From assembly GCA_017443465.1 (NCBI GenBank), contig JAFRXO010000021.1:1-63689 (forward strand): a stretch of 63,689 bases of DNA, given 5' to 3'. The DNA is from Bacteroidales bacterium (GTDB lineage: Bacteria; Bacteroidota; Bacteroidia; Bacteroidales; UBA932). A program made the translations under genes and the position numbers. The notes under the pieces are model-generated. The model had not been told where the DNA came from, ran no database searches, and was given only the letters and a program-made list of their open reading frames with translations. Positions 44,986 through 53,534 of this stretch are shown one piece after another. Numbering within the stretch: the first letter of the stretch is position 1; every line of letters starts with the position of its first letter.

Positions 44986-47409
44986 CTAGATTCCTCTGCC
45001 GGATTCGCGGATTGCGGTGCGAAGACGGGAATTGAATTCTGAGGCTGCTGAAAGGGCCTCGAGCGTGAGGTGCATCCGCCATCTCCAGTAATGCCGCGGC
45101 ACGGAAGGATCGTTTATCCTTTCGTCAGCGGGGTTCCCGGCGTACGCGAGCCCTGCATCAGTTGAAAGCCAGTCCTGGAGAGGGAGTATGGCCAGCATTG
45201 AAGGCGATTCGAGGTGCTGCCCGACAATCTCCCTGCAGAGCTGAGGCCCGCATTGAACAGGAGCCTCCCCTTCATGGTGAAGGACATCGCACCAGAATGA
45301 TTCCGCTACCCGGGAATTTTCTTCCCACCAACCCCTGAGGGTAGATGTGTCATGGGTTCCGGTAGCACAGACTGAGTAATAAGGATAGGCCGATGTATCA
45401 CCGAAGGCTTCTCCGAACTTCTTCGGCATCCTCTGGATCTCCAGTGAGAGGATATTCATCGAACGCATTACCTCAGGCACGCATCCGGGCACCATTCCGA
45501 GATCCTCCCCGCACGCGAGCATATGCGTGGAATCAACAAGGGCGGGAAGCTTTTCCAGGGCCGACCGTTTCCAGAAGTCTTCATGCCTGTGATAGAAAAA
45601 GTCTTCATGGAGCCTGTCATATGCCTGACGCATCTCCGGAGAGAGAGCCTTGTATCCCTCTGAGTCCTGTCCGCATATGCAGGGGTGGTAGCATCCTTTG
45701 CGGCGGGGATCCTCAATGAAGAGTTCCCTATCCCGCACGACGTCAAAGCCCATGGCCGCGAGTTCTTTCCCGCTGTAAGGCAGGGCCGGGGTAAAATGTC
45801 CCAGAAGGGCATCACCGCAGGACGCGGGAATGTCCCATATGCGGAAAAATCCCAGGATGTGGTCGATCCTGAAAGCGTCGAAATACTCCTGCATCTTTGC
45901 CAGACGGGCCTTCCACCAGGCATATCCGTCCTGGGCCATCTTCTCCCAGTTATATATGGGGAAGCCCCAGTTCTGGCCCTTCCGTGAGAAACTGTCAGGA
46001 GGTGCGCCCGTCAGGGAATCCTGCAGGAAGAGAGAGGGGTGCTGCCAGACATCCACACTGTCCATGCAGACTCCTATCGGGATGTCTCCCTTGAGCGCGA
46101 CCCCGCGGGAATGGGCATATGCTGCAGCTTCTTTCAGCTGGGAATCCGCCACGAACTGCTCGAAGCAATAGAATTCGTAGTCGAAGACATTCTTCCTGCA
46201 GTAATTGTCTATCTTACGGGCACCATATGTACTGTAATTACCCCACTTGCGGAAATCGGGAGTCCCGAACTCATCCCGGAGCATACACCAGGCCGCATAT
46301 GGCTTGAGCCAGGCCGCATTCACCTTGCAGAAGTCCCGGAATTCCGGCATCTCCGCTATCTTGCGCCCGTGTTCCCTGAACCAGGATTTCAGGAGCCTCC
46401 TCTTTTCCTGGTTCACTCGCTCGTAATCAAGCGTTTCCAGTGAATTAAGCTCCTTACGGAGTTCCTTGTACTCCTTGTTGATCCTGACCCCGGCGGCGGG
46501 CAGGTTGATGTACTGGGGATGAAGGGCGAAAGAGGATATCGCGTTGTAAGGATAGGAATCTTTCCATGTGCCCGAGGCGGATGTGTCGTTTACAGGAAGG
46601 AGCTGGATCACGTCCTGTCCTGTCTCGGCAGCCCAGTCGGCCAGTTTCTTTATGTCCAGGAACTCTCCTACCCCGAAACTGTCTTCGCTCCTGAGCGAGA
46701 AAACGGGGACGGATGTACCGGTACCCCTCCAGCGTGGCACATCGAACCGGGGAGCTATATCCGAAACTATCAGGCGCACATCCCGGGGCGGGACATATGC
46801 CAAACAATGGTTATCTCCCTTCTCCCAGGCTTTCACTGCCTTGGTCTCCTTGTCGATGATTACGAACTTATATTCGAACGGACGGCTGACATTGAGTGTC
46901 AAGTCCCATACAGGGAAACGCACGTCTCCCAGCGGCATTGCCTTCTTCCAGTCATTGAAAAGTGGTCCGCTTCCAGTGATGGCAAGGCATTCGTCCTGCC
47001 TTACTACGGGAAAAGGCACGATGAATGTTACATTGCCCGCCCCGGTCATGAATCCCGGCTTTCGCGCTGACCGTGTAGCAGGACGGCGGAAGACCACATC
47101 AGTGAACATAGAAGACCAGAACGGAGATTCCGCAGGCCTGTCCTGCCATTTTGCACGGACGTCAAGCACCTTTGGAACGGATACTGACGGCACAAGCAGC
47201 CTGTGTTTCCCCCAGTCCCTGCGGACAGGCACTCCGTCCTTCAGGACCTCGAAACAGAATGAGTGAAGACGGCCGAAATCCAGTCCATCTATATCCACAC
47301 TCCATCTTCCCGGAGAAACGCATTCCATCGGATAGGATACCTTTCCGAAATTTACGGCAAGGGTCTCCCGGGGCTGGGTATAGTATTCAAGGGAAATGCG
47401 AAGTATCAT
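44986..47409 (-). CDS. malQ: 4-alpha-glucanotransferase (amylomaltase) with CBM20 domains
   Basis: An 807-residue GH77 enzyme that transfers alpha-1,4-glucan chains and releases glucose. Two N-terminal starch-binding CBM20-type domains lie at about 1-110 and 125-240 (NVTFIVPFPVVRQDECLAITG). The GH77 core has SPYNA-equivalent DSYPYNAISSFALHPQYINL, the nucleophile Asp in FDAFRIDHILGFFRIW, the acid Glu in ACGEDLGMVPGCVPEVM and THDTSTLRGWW. The domain layout matches the DPE2-like long form. It is 7 nt after the MFS gene, so they form an operon. Confidence 0.92.
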   Translation of the reverse strand: MILRISLEYYTQPRETLAVNFGKVSYPMECVSPGRWSVDIDGLDFGRLHSFCFEVLKDGVPVRRDWGKHRLLVPSVSVPKVLDVRAKWQDRPAESPFWSSMFTDVVFRRPATRSARKPGFMTGAGNVTFIVPFPVVRQDECLAITGSGPLFNDWKKAMPLGDVRFPVWDLTLNVSRPFEYKFVIIDKETKAVKAWEKGDNHCLAYVPPRDVRLIVSDIAPRFDVPRWRGTGTSVPVFSLRSEDSFGVGEFLDIKKLADWAAETGQDVIQLLPVNDTSASGTWKDSYPYNAISSFALHPQYINLPAAGVRINKEYKELRKELNSLETLDYERVNQEKRRLLKSWFREHGRKIAEMPEFRDFCKVNAAWLKPYAAWCMLRDEFGTPDFRKWGNYSTYGARKIDNYCRKNVFDYEFYCFEQFVADSQLKEAAAYAHSRGVALKGDIPIGVCMDSVDVWQHPSLFLQDSLTGAPPDSFSRKGQNWGFPIYNWEKMAQDGYAWWKARLAKMQEYFDAFRIDHILGFFRIWDIPASCGDALLGHFTPALPYSGKELAAMGFDVVRDRELFIEDPRRKGCYHPCICGQDSEGYKALSPEMRQAYDRLHEDFFYHRHEDFWKRSALEKLPALVDSTHMLACGEDLGMVPGCVPEVMRSMNILSLEIQRMPKKFGEAFGDTSAYPYYSVCATGTHDTSTLRGWWEENSRVAESFWCDVLHHEGEAPVQCGPQLCREIVGQHLESPSMLAILPLQDWLSTDAGLAYAGNPADERINDPSVPRHYWRWRMHLTLEALSAASEFNSRLRTAIRESGRGI

Positions 47410-47416
47410 GGCCGGC

Positions 47417-48778
47417 TCAGACTATCTTCTCCCTGAGATACTTCCAGGCAACTACAGGTACTACTACCGACACTATGCATGCAGCAATCCAGAACAGGGC
47501 AACTGCAGTGAAGTTGTACTCGACTCCGTCCGATCCGCCCTGGATCAGGAATCCGCTGATAATGTCCTGAAGTCCCGCTGCCACATAGCTGGAGATGCCG
47601 ACTATGCCAAGGGCAGCTCCGGTGGCCTTTCTGGGCACTATATCAAGAGCCATCAGTCCTCCCACTATGCAATAGACCACACCGATCGCCAGGCTGAAGA
47701 CACCGACGTAAACTATGTTCATCACCGCAGATCCGCCCAGGAACATGAACGCGCACAGGGCAGCGAGGCAGACTGCACCGGAAAGGGCCACAGGCAGGGC
47801 GCGGTTACCATGGAAGACCTTGTCGGAAAGCCATCCGGAAAGGACCGTCCCGGCGATTCCGAATGACTCCGAGAACCCGATTATCCAGGCCGCCTGGGTC
47901 AGGGAGAATCCTTTCGCTTTCTGAAGGAAAAGCACTCCCCAGTTGGACAGGCCGTATTGGGTGATATAGACGAAGGAGCACGAAAGGGCGATTATCCATA
48001 TGCCCGGATGCCTGATTACGTGCTTCTGGAGCTCCTTGGTCGGCATGGAGTCGGATTTGCGCATCTTCTCGCCGGAGAGTTCCTGTACCGATGGAAGACC
48101 GCAGCTTTCAGGAGTGTCGCTTACGAAGATATATATCACAGCGGCGCCTGCGAGTCCTCCCAACATGGCGAATAAGAATCCATACTGCCATCCGAATGCC
48201 GCGACTACGGCTCCGGTAAGGACCATCGACAGGAATTTGCCGAGATATGGAGTGGAACATACTATGCTGTAGAAAGTTCCCCTGGTACGCAGCGGGAACC
48301 AGCGGGACAGGCTTATGACGGCTGGAGGTGCCCCCATGGACTGGACCCAGCCGTTGGCGCACCACGTCACTGTGAACAATATGAAGAGCACCAGGGAGGA
48401 TATCCCCAGCGTACTCTGTGTGAGTCCCAAAATGCCCATCACCAGATTCAGCAGGGCGGAAATGACCAGTCCTGCTCCCATGAAACGGCGGATGTTGCAA
48501 TAATCGGCCAGAAAGCCGTTCATGAATTTGCCTACTGCATATGCGAAGAGAAGGGCTGAGCCGATCACTCCGAGCTGTGATGCGGTGAGGATCCCGCCGT
48601 CGATTACCGGCTGTTTGACGACGCTGAGGGTCATCCGGCAGATATAATACAGGCTGTAAGCAACTGTGATGCCCCAGAAAGTCTTGTTCCTCAGACTCTT
48701 GTAAGTCTGGTCAACCTGATCCGCGGGGACCTTTGCCTCTGACGGCTTGCTGATCCTGAAGTAATTGTATAACCTCAT
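47417..48778 (-). CDS. Organophosphate:phosphate antiporter family MFS permease
   Basis: A 453-residue 12-helix permease. SLYYICRMTLSVVKQPVIDGG and GKFMNGFLADYCNIRRFM match the GlpT/UhpT/PgtP group, which exchanges sugar phosphates or glycerol 3-phosphate for phosphate. Co-transcription with malQ makes a hexose phosphate or maltose-related substrate possible; the true substrate is not shown. It is divergent from the MATE gene. Confidence 0.8.
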   Translation of the reverse strand: MRLYNYFRISKPSEAKVPADQVDQTYKSLRNKTFWGITVAYSLYYICRMTLSVVKQPVIDGGILTASQLGVIGSALLFAYAVGKFMNGFLADYCNIRRFMGAGLVISALLNLVMGILGLTQSTLGISSLVLFILFTVTWCANGWVQSMGAPPAVISLSRWFPLRTRGTFYSIVCSTPYLGKFLSMVLTGAVVAAFGWQYGFLFAMLGGLAGAAVIYIFVSDTPESCGLPSVQELSGEKMRKSDSMPTKELQKHVIRHPGIWIIALSCSFVYITQYGLSNWGVLFLQKAKGFSLTQAAWIIGFSESFGIAGTVLSGWLSDKVFHGNRALPVALSGAVCLAALCAFMFLGGSAVMNIVYVGVFSLAIGVVYCIVGGLMALDIVPRKATGAALGIVGISSYVAAGLQDIISGFLIQGGSDGVEYNFTAVALFWIAACIVSVVVPVVAWKYLREKIV

Positions 48779-48803
48779 TCGGGCGCTATTACATATGAAC
48801 GTA

Positions 48804-48811
48804 CAAATTTA
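48804..48811 (-). promoter_or_regulatory. -7 element for the MFS-malQ operon
   Basis: TAAATTTG on the minus strand matches TAnnTTTG, 25 nt before the ATG at 48778. No clear -33 box is visible. Confidence 0.5.
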
Positions 48812-48845
48812 GAAAAGATGCAGGAATTATACTAACTTAGCAACT

Positions 48846-50252
48846 GTGAAAGCACTGAACAGGGAAATCCTCAGGCTCGCCCTTCCGAGCATCCTGGCCA
48901 ACATCAGCATCCCGCTGGTGGGAATGGTGGACATGGCCGTAGCCGGTCACCTGGGAGGCGCCGCTGCCGTCCTGATAGGTGCTCTTACAGTCGGATCCAC
49001 CCTCTTCGACCTCCTCTACTGGAACTTCGCTTTCCTGAGGGCAGGGACAGGTGGAAGCACCGCCCAGGCCTTCGGAAGGGGCGACAAGGCAGAGCAGGCA
49101 GCCATCTTCATCAGGGCAGCCATAACCGGACTGCTCGCCGGCCTGCTCCTGGTAGCCATCCAATGGCCCTTCCTCAAACTGGCTTTCGCAGTGATCCACT
49201 GCACTCCTGAGGTACAGGAACTCGCCACCCGGTATTTCATGATCAGGATATGGGCCGCTCCGGCTGCTCTCTCCCTGATGGCTTTCAAAGGCTGGTTCAT
49301 CGGGATGCAGGACAGCGTCAGTCCCATGATCGCGGACCTCCTGGTCCTCTCCGTAAATGCGGCGGCAAGCATATGCATGGCTTTCGGCGTTCCGGCTCTC
49401 GGAATACCTGCAATGGGGTTTGACGGCATCGCGGCCGGTACTATTTTCGCCCAATACACCACTCTGGCTTTCAGCATCCTGGTGGTAGCGTTCAAATACA
49501 AGAAAGTATTCAGGGATATAGACTTCGAGGATGTGAGGCGGGCTTTCGCCCCGAGAGCGATGAAGGAATTCTTCTCCCTCAACGGGGACCTCCTGGTGCG
49601 CAGTCTGTGCTTCATGGTGGTCTATACCGGATTCACGGCCATATCCGCCCGCTACGGGGACGTACTCTTAGCTTCCGGGGCGCTAATCATGAAGATAATG
49701 ATGCTCTTCAGTTTCTTCACCGACGGCTTCGCATATGCAGGAGAGGCCCTGACCGGACGCTTCATAGGCGAGGAACAACGCGAAATGGTCAGCAAGACGA
49801 TACGGAACGTATTCATATGGAGCATGTCCATAGCCGCCCTGTTCATGGTGATGAACGCCTGCCTGAGCGTCCCGATGTTCCGGATATTCACTTCCGACGT
49901 TACGGTGATTGAGGCCTCAAGCAAGTTCGTGCCGTGGATTGTCCTGATGCCCCTGCTGGGATGCCCGGCATTCACATGGGACGGGATTTACGTAGGTGCG
50001 ACCCTGACACGCCCGCTGAGAAACTCTTCCCTCTTCTTTGTCGCGATTTCAGTAATAGTCTGGATAGCAGGAATTTCCATAATGAACTCTTCCTTCGGAC
50101 TCCCGGCCCTGTCCTTCGGGCCGGATCCCGGACCGGGTGAGCCGGGACACTACGGTTTCATGGCCATGCACGTCTTGTTCATCGCGTACATGGTCCATCT
50201 CCTGGTCCGCTGTATCTATCTGACTGTCTACTGGAGGAGACGCCGGATGTAG
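48846..50252 (+). CDS. MATE-family efflux transporter, GTG start
   Basis: A 468-residue multidrug and toxin extrusion protein with 12 predicted helices in two similar halves. LPSILANISIPLVGMVDMAVAGHLGG is the family start. The initiation codon at 48846 is GTG. The loop before the last helix is unusually Gly/Pro-rich (SFGPDPGPGEPGHYG) and is encoded by a GC-rich stretch (50120-50150) containing CCCGGACCGGG, the core of the E3 arm. The stop codon lies within the left arm of element E4. Confidence 0.88.
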   Translation: MKALNREILRLALPSILANISIPLVGMVDMAVAGHLGGAAAVLIGALTVGSTLFDLLYWNFAFLRAGTGGSTAQAFGRGDKAEQAAIFIRAAITGLLAGLLLVAIQWPFLKLAFAVIHCTPEVQELATRYFMIRIWAAPAALSLMAFKGWFIGMQDSVSPMIADLLVLSVNAAASICMAFGVPALGIPAMGFDGIAAGTIFAQYTTLAFSILVVAFKYKKVFRDIDFEDVRRAFAPRAMKEFFSLNGDLLVRSLCFMVVYTGFTAISARYGDVLLASGALIMKIMMLFSFFTDGFAYAGEALTGRFIGEEQREMVSKTIRNVFIWSMSIAALFMVMNACLSVPMFRIFTSDVTVIEASSKFVPWIVLMPLLGCPAFTWDGIYVGATLTRPLRNSSLFFVAISVIVWIAGISIMNSSFGLPALSFGPDPGPGEPGHYGFMAMHVLFIAYMVHLLVRCIYLTVYWRRRRM

Positions 50253-50423
50253 TCTGAGGGCAGGTCGCACCGACAAACCTTCCGCTTCGCTCCATCCTTC
50301 CCACGGGATGTCGAGACGTCATACTAACAAGTTTGTCCTCCGCTCTCCATCCCGTGGGCCCCTCCCTCTCAACGAAGCCGAGGGCGGCTACGGGTTTGTC
50401 GTTGCGACCTGCCCTCGGACTAC
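50249..50423. repeat. GC-rich inverted-repeat element E4
   Basis: Arms of 31 nt (50249-50279 and 50393-50423) pair with two mismatches. The inner stem CCCACGGGATG (50300-50310) pairs perfectly with 50348-50358. The core has TCCGCTTCGCTCC and GGGCCCCTCCC, matching the complement of element E2. It fills the gap between two convergent genes: the left arm overlaps the MATE stop codon and the right arm ends 4 nt before the serine hydrolase stop. Confidence 0.75.
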
Positions 50424-50426
50424 CAA

Positions 50427-51482
50427 CTATTTTTCCAGTTCCGGAAGAATGAGGTCCCAGACGGCATCCAGAACCTTCTGAAGGTTCCTGGCGCTCTCCG
50501 TGACTATTACGACCGCATCCTGGTCAGGCATGACAATGATGTACTGGCCCTGGGCTCCGTCTGCACGGACAGCATTGTGACGGCAGCGCCACATCTGGTA
50601 GCAATAACCCTGCACCCAGTCGGAATTGTCCTTGTTAAGCCTGGAATTCGGGACATCCTCGGGACGGATGCCTGAAGGCTGGCACGGAACCTTGTACGTG
50701 GTCATCTGTTCCACCCAGTCGGCAGGAATGACCTGGCGTCCCTTGTATTTGCCGCCATTCAGCAGGGTCTGGCCCATCTTGGCCATGTCCTCAGTCTTGA
50801 GGAACAGTCCCCAGCCGCCACAGTTGATACCCTCGGGACTCTCGTCGAAACGGGGCTTCTCTATCCCCAGCGGTTCCCAGAGCCTCGGAGTCAGGTAATC
50901 GTTCACCTTCTCCCCGGTGACCTTCTGGACTATAGCCGAAAGCATATAGGTCGCCATGCTGTTGTAGATGTAATAGGTGCCAGGTTTCCTCGGAACCGGT
51001 GCGGAAAGGAAACCTTCGACCCAGGAACCGTTTCCGTCCCTGGTCTGAGCCCTGGGCTCTTTTTCCATTCCGACGTTCATCGTAAGCAAGTCCTTCACCT
51101 TCACTTCCTTCATATTCTCGTCGATATTCTCGGGAAGACGGTCAGGGAAGAAGGAAATGAGTTTATCCTCTACGGTCAGTTTGCCCTCGGAAATGGCGAA
51201 ACCGACAGCCGTCGCCGTAAAAGTCTTACTGACGGAGAACATCACATGCGGCTTGTCGGGAGCGCCTTCTCCCATCCATTTCTCGGCAAGGACCTTTCCA
51301 TGCTGGAGTACCATCACACTGTGGAGATGCCAGTTGGTGTCCTTTTCGGATTCAGCCACGAACTTTTCAACGGCATCGGTAAGACTCGCGGAAGCCTTTC
51401 CCCTGGGGAGGTCAAGGCTGGAGGGCTTGCAGGCGGCCGACAGAACCAGAACCGCCAGGGCAAGGAATAGTCTCGATTTCAT
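50427..51482 (-). CDS. Serine hydrolase lipoprotein, beta-lactamase/PBP-like
   Basis: A 351-residue lipoprotein (lipobox LSAACK, Cys about 18). The class C-like motifs are SxxK in FSVSKTFTATAVG, YxN-equivalent YIYNSMATYMLS, and a late RADGAQGQYIIV in place of KTG. This belongs to the broad beta-lactamase-related esterase/peptidase group (COG1680). A true antibiotic-hydrolysing role is unlikely. It lies 21 nt after the prenyl synthase gene on the same strand. Confidence 0.82.
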   Translation of the reverse strand: MKSRLFLALAVLVLSAACKPSSLDLPRGKASASLTDAVEKFVAESEKDTNWHLHSVMVLQHGKVLAEKWMGEGAPDKPHVMFSVSKTFTATAVGFAISEGKLTVEDKLISFFPDRLPENIDENMKEVKVKDLLTMNVGMEKEPRAQTRDGNGSWVEGFLSAPVPRKPGTYYIYNSMATYMLSAIVQKVTGEKVNDYLTPRLWEPLGIEKPRFDESPEGINCGGWGLFLKTEDMAKMGQTLLNGGKYKGRQVIPADWVEQMTTYKVPCQPSGIRPEDVPNSRLNKDNSDWVQGYCYQMWRCRHNAVRADGAQGQYIIVMPDQDAVVIVTESARNLQKVLDAVWDLILPELEK

Positions 51483-51503
51483 ATTATTCTTTCTTAGAAG
51501 TGA

Positions 51504-52514
51504 TTACTTGGCACGGCCGACCAGTTTCATCGTAAAGCGGCGGAGCATTTCATATGCCACCCCATCGCAGGACTTCGAAGCAGAGGCGAGTCCTTTTTCA
51601 CATAGGCTGAGAATCTCGCGCTCCGCATCCTGCGGGATCTCCAGCAAATCATATATGCTTTTGACGCGGGCGATCTTGGCAGCACGCCGCGCGGAAGCTT
51701 CCGGAGAAGGATCCGCAATCACATCCTCCGCAGGCATATGCATGGCATCCAGGAAGTCAGCCCTGATCTCGGGAGAGGCTTTCTCCATGGCACGGGTGAC
51801 GAGCCAGGTCTTCTTTCCCATTATGATGTCCCCGCCGATAGGCTTCCCGAATTCCTCCACATTGCCATATGTGTCCAGCAGGTCATCGGTTATCTGGAAG
51901 GCCAGTCCGGTCTGGAAAGCATAATCGTAGAGATTGGCCACATCCTTTTCGGAGGCGCCGCCGATGATGGCTCCCACTGCCGCAGAGCACCCCAGGAGAA
52001 CTGCAGTCTTGAGGGATATCATCTTCATGTATTCCTCCATGGTAACATCGTCACGGCCTTCGAAATCAGTGTCCATCTGCTGCCCGTCGCAGACCTCCCG
52101 TGCAGTGCGGGTAAATACGTCGAGCACGGTGGGAAGGACCTTCGGAGGTGCCATCGCAATCCTCCTGAAGCTCTCGATACAGAGTTCGTCGCCGGAGAGG
52201 ATTCCGGTGACTTCAGACCACTTCTTCCAGACTGTCTCCTTACCCCTGCGCAACGGGGAATTGTCCATTATGTCATCGTGGATGAGGGTGAAATTGTGGA
52301 AGAACTCCAGTCCTATGGCAGGCTCGGTAACGCTTTCATCGAAATCGTGTTTCCAAAGGGAATATATGAGAAGGCAGAGCTTCGGACGGAGTCTCTTGCC
52401 TCCAAGTGAAATCATATATCTCAAAGGATCATACAGCCCCTTCGGTTCCTCGGGGAATGTGGCATCCGAAAAAATCCGGTCGACAATCGCTTCTATCTTC
52501 GCATCGGGAATCAT
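51504..52514 (-). CDS. Polyprenyl diphosphate synthase
   Basis: A 336-residue trans-isoprenyl diphosphate synthase. The first aspartate-rich motif is LIHDDIMDNSPLRRG and the second is ITDDLLDTYG; GGKRLRPKLCLL is the diphosphate-binding start. It makes geranylgeranyl or longer prenyl diphosphates, for example for menaquinone side chains. Product length cannot be fixed from sequence. Confidence 0.9.
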   Translation of the reverse strand: MIPDAKIEAIVDRIFSDATFPEEPKGLYDPLRYMISLGGKRLRPKLCLLIYSLWKHDFDESVTEPAIGLEFFHNFTLIHDDIMDNSPLRRGKETVWKKWSEVTGILSGDELCIESFRRIAMAPPKVLPTVLDVFTRTAREVCDGQQMDTDFEGRDDVTMEEYMKMISLKTAVLLGCSAAVGAIIGGASEKDVANLYDYAFQTGLAFQITDDLLDTYGNVEEFGKPIGGDIIMGKKTWLVTRAMEKASPEIRADFLDAMHMPAEDVIADPSPEASARRAAKIARVKSIYDLLEIPQDAEREILSLCEKGLASASKSCDGVAYEMLRRFTMKLVGRAK

Positions 52515-52534
52515 TGGCTCAGTGTTTTAGTAAA

Positions 52535-52542
52535 CAAATATA
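52535..52542 (-). promoter_or_regulatory. -7 element for the prenyl synthase gene
   Basis: TATATTTG on the minus strand matches TAnnTTTG, 20 nt before the ATG at 52514. Confidence 0.45.
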
Positions 52543-52553
52543 ACTCTTTTTAT

Positions 52554-52561
52554 TAACTTTG
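52554..52561 (+). promoter_or_regulatory. -7 element for rsgA
   Basis: TAACTTTG matches TAnnTTTG, 17 nt before the ATG at 52579. The two divergent -7 boxes lie 11 bp apart. Confidence 0.5.
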
Positions 52562-52578
52562 CCACCTAATCAGCTTTT

Positions 52579-53529
52579 ATGGGGGTAAAGATTGAAGGCA
52601 CAGCGACTGTAGTCAAAAATGCGGGAAGCCATTTCTTGCTTTCCGAGCTGCCTGCATGGAATCCATTTCCCGCCCTCCTTAAAGGCAAAGTGAGGCTCAG
52701 GGGATCCGACTCCACCAACCCGGTAGCCGTAGGCGACAAGGTAAGGTACAGCTATGACCAGGATCCCACTGTGGAAAATCCCGCATCGATTGTCGAAGTG
52801 CTGGACAGGAAGAACTACCTGGTGAGGCGCTCCACCAACCTGTCGAGGCAGACCCACGTTGTCGCGGCCAATATCGACATGGCATATGTCATTGTCTCCC
52901 TGTTCTTTCCGGAGATCAAGCTCCCCTTCCTGGACCGCATCCTGGTCACCTGCGAAGTATATGGGGTGCCTGTGACGATAGTCCTCAACAAGATTGACCT
53001 GTACGCAGGAGAAGTGCCCGAAGCGATAGAGCATTTCATGGAAATCTACCGTGGAGCCGGCTACGAAGTAATCGCCACTTCATGCAAGGACGGAAGCGGG
53101 ATCGACATGGTCAGGGAAAGATGCAAGGACAGGATCAATCTCTTCTGCGGGGAATCCGGAGTCGGGAAATCATCGCTTATCAAGGCCATCGACCCGGCCC
53201 TGTCCCCTAAGATCGGAAAGATTTCAGCAGCACACCTCCAGGGACGCCACACCACATCCCTTTACGAGATGTACAACATCTCGACGGGCGGATGCATAAT
53301 AGACAGCCCCGGTCTCAGGGGATTCGGCCTAGTGGACCTGAAGAAAGAAGAGATAGCCACCTACTTCCCGGAGATGCTGAAAGTGGCGGACGGCTGCCGC
53401 TTCACTCCCTGCACCCACACCCACGAACCCGGATGTGCAGTAAAGGCCGCTCTCGAAGCGGGGACCATCTCCCCCGAGAGGTACTCATCCTACATGGGAA
53501 TGCTTGAAGACGACCGCAAATTCAGATAG
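52579..53529 (+). CDS. rsgA: Ribosome small subunit GTPase RsgA
   Basis: A 316-residue circularly permuted GTPase that checks late 30S assembly. The order is OB fold (about 1-70), G4 NKIDLY, G1 GESGVGKSSL, G3 DSPGLRGFG, and a C-terminal zinc knuckle (CRFTPCTHTHEPGCAV). Full length. It is 5 nt upstream of the U32 peptidase gene. Confidence 0.95.
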   Translation: MGVKIEGTATVVKNAGSHFLLSELPAWNPFPALLKGKVRLRGSDSTNPVAVGDKVRYSYDQDPTVENPASIVEVLDRKNYLVRRSTNLSRQTHVVAANIDMAYVIVSLFFPEIKLPFLDRILVTCEVYGVPVTIVLNKIDLYAGEVPEAIEHFMEIYRGAGYEVIATSCKDGSGIDMVRERCKDRINLFCGESGVGKSSLIKAIDPALSPKIGKISAAHLQGRHTTSLYEMYNISTGGCIIDSPGLRGFGLVDLKKEEIATYFPEMLKVADGCRFTPCTHTHEPGCAVKAALEAGTISPERYSSYMGMLEDDRKFR

Positions 53530-53534
53530 GACAT

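Noticed and set aside
50249-50423. Integron attC site
   Set aside because: Long paired arms suggested attC, but the conserved GTTRRRY/RYYYAAC ends and an integrase gene are absent, and no cassette array is present.
50427-51482. Antibiotic-resistance beta-lactamase
   Set aside because: SxxK and YxN are present but the KTG box is replaced, and the protein is a lipoprotein of the COG1680 esterase/peptidase type; resistance is not supported.
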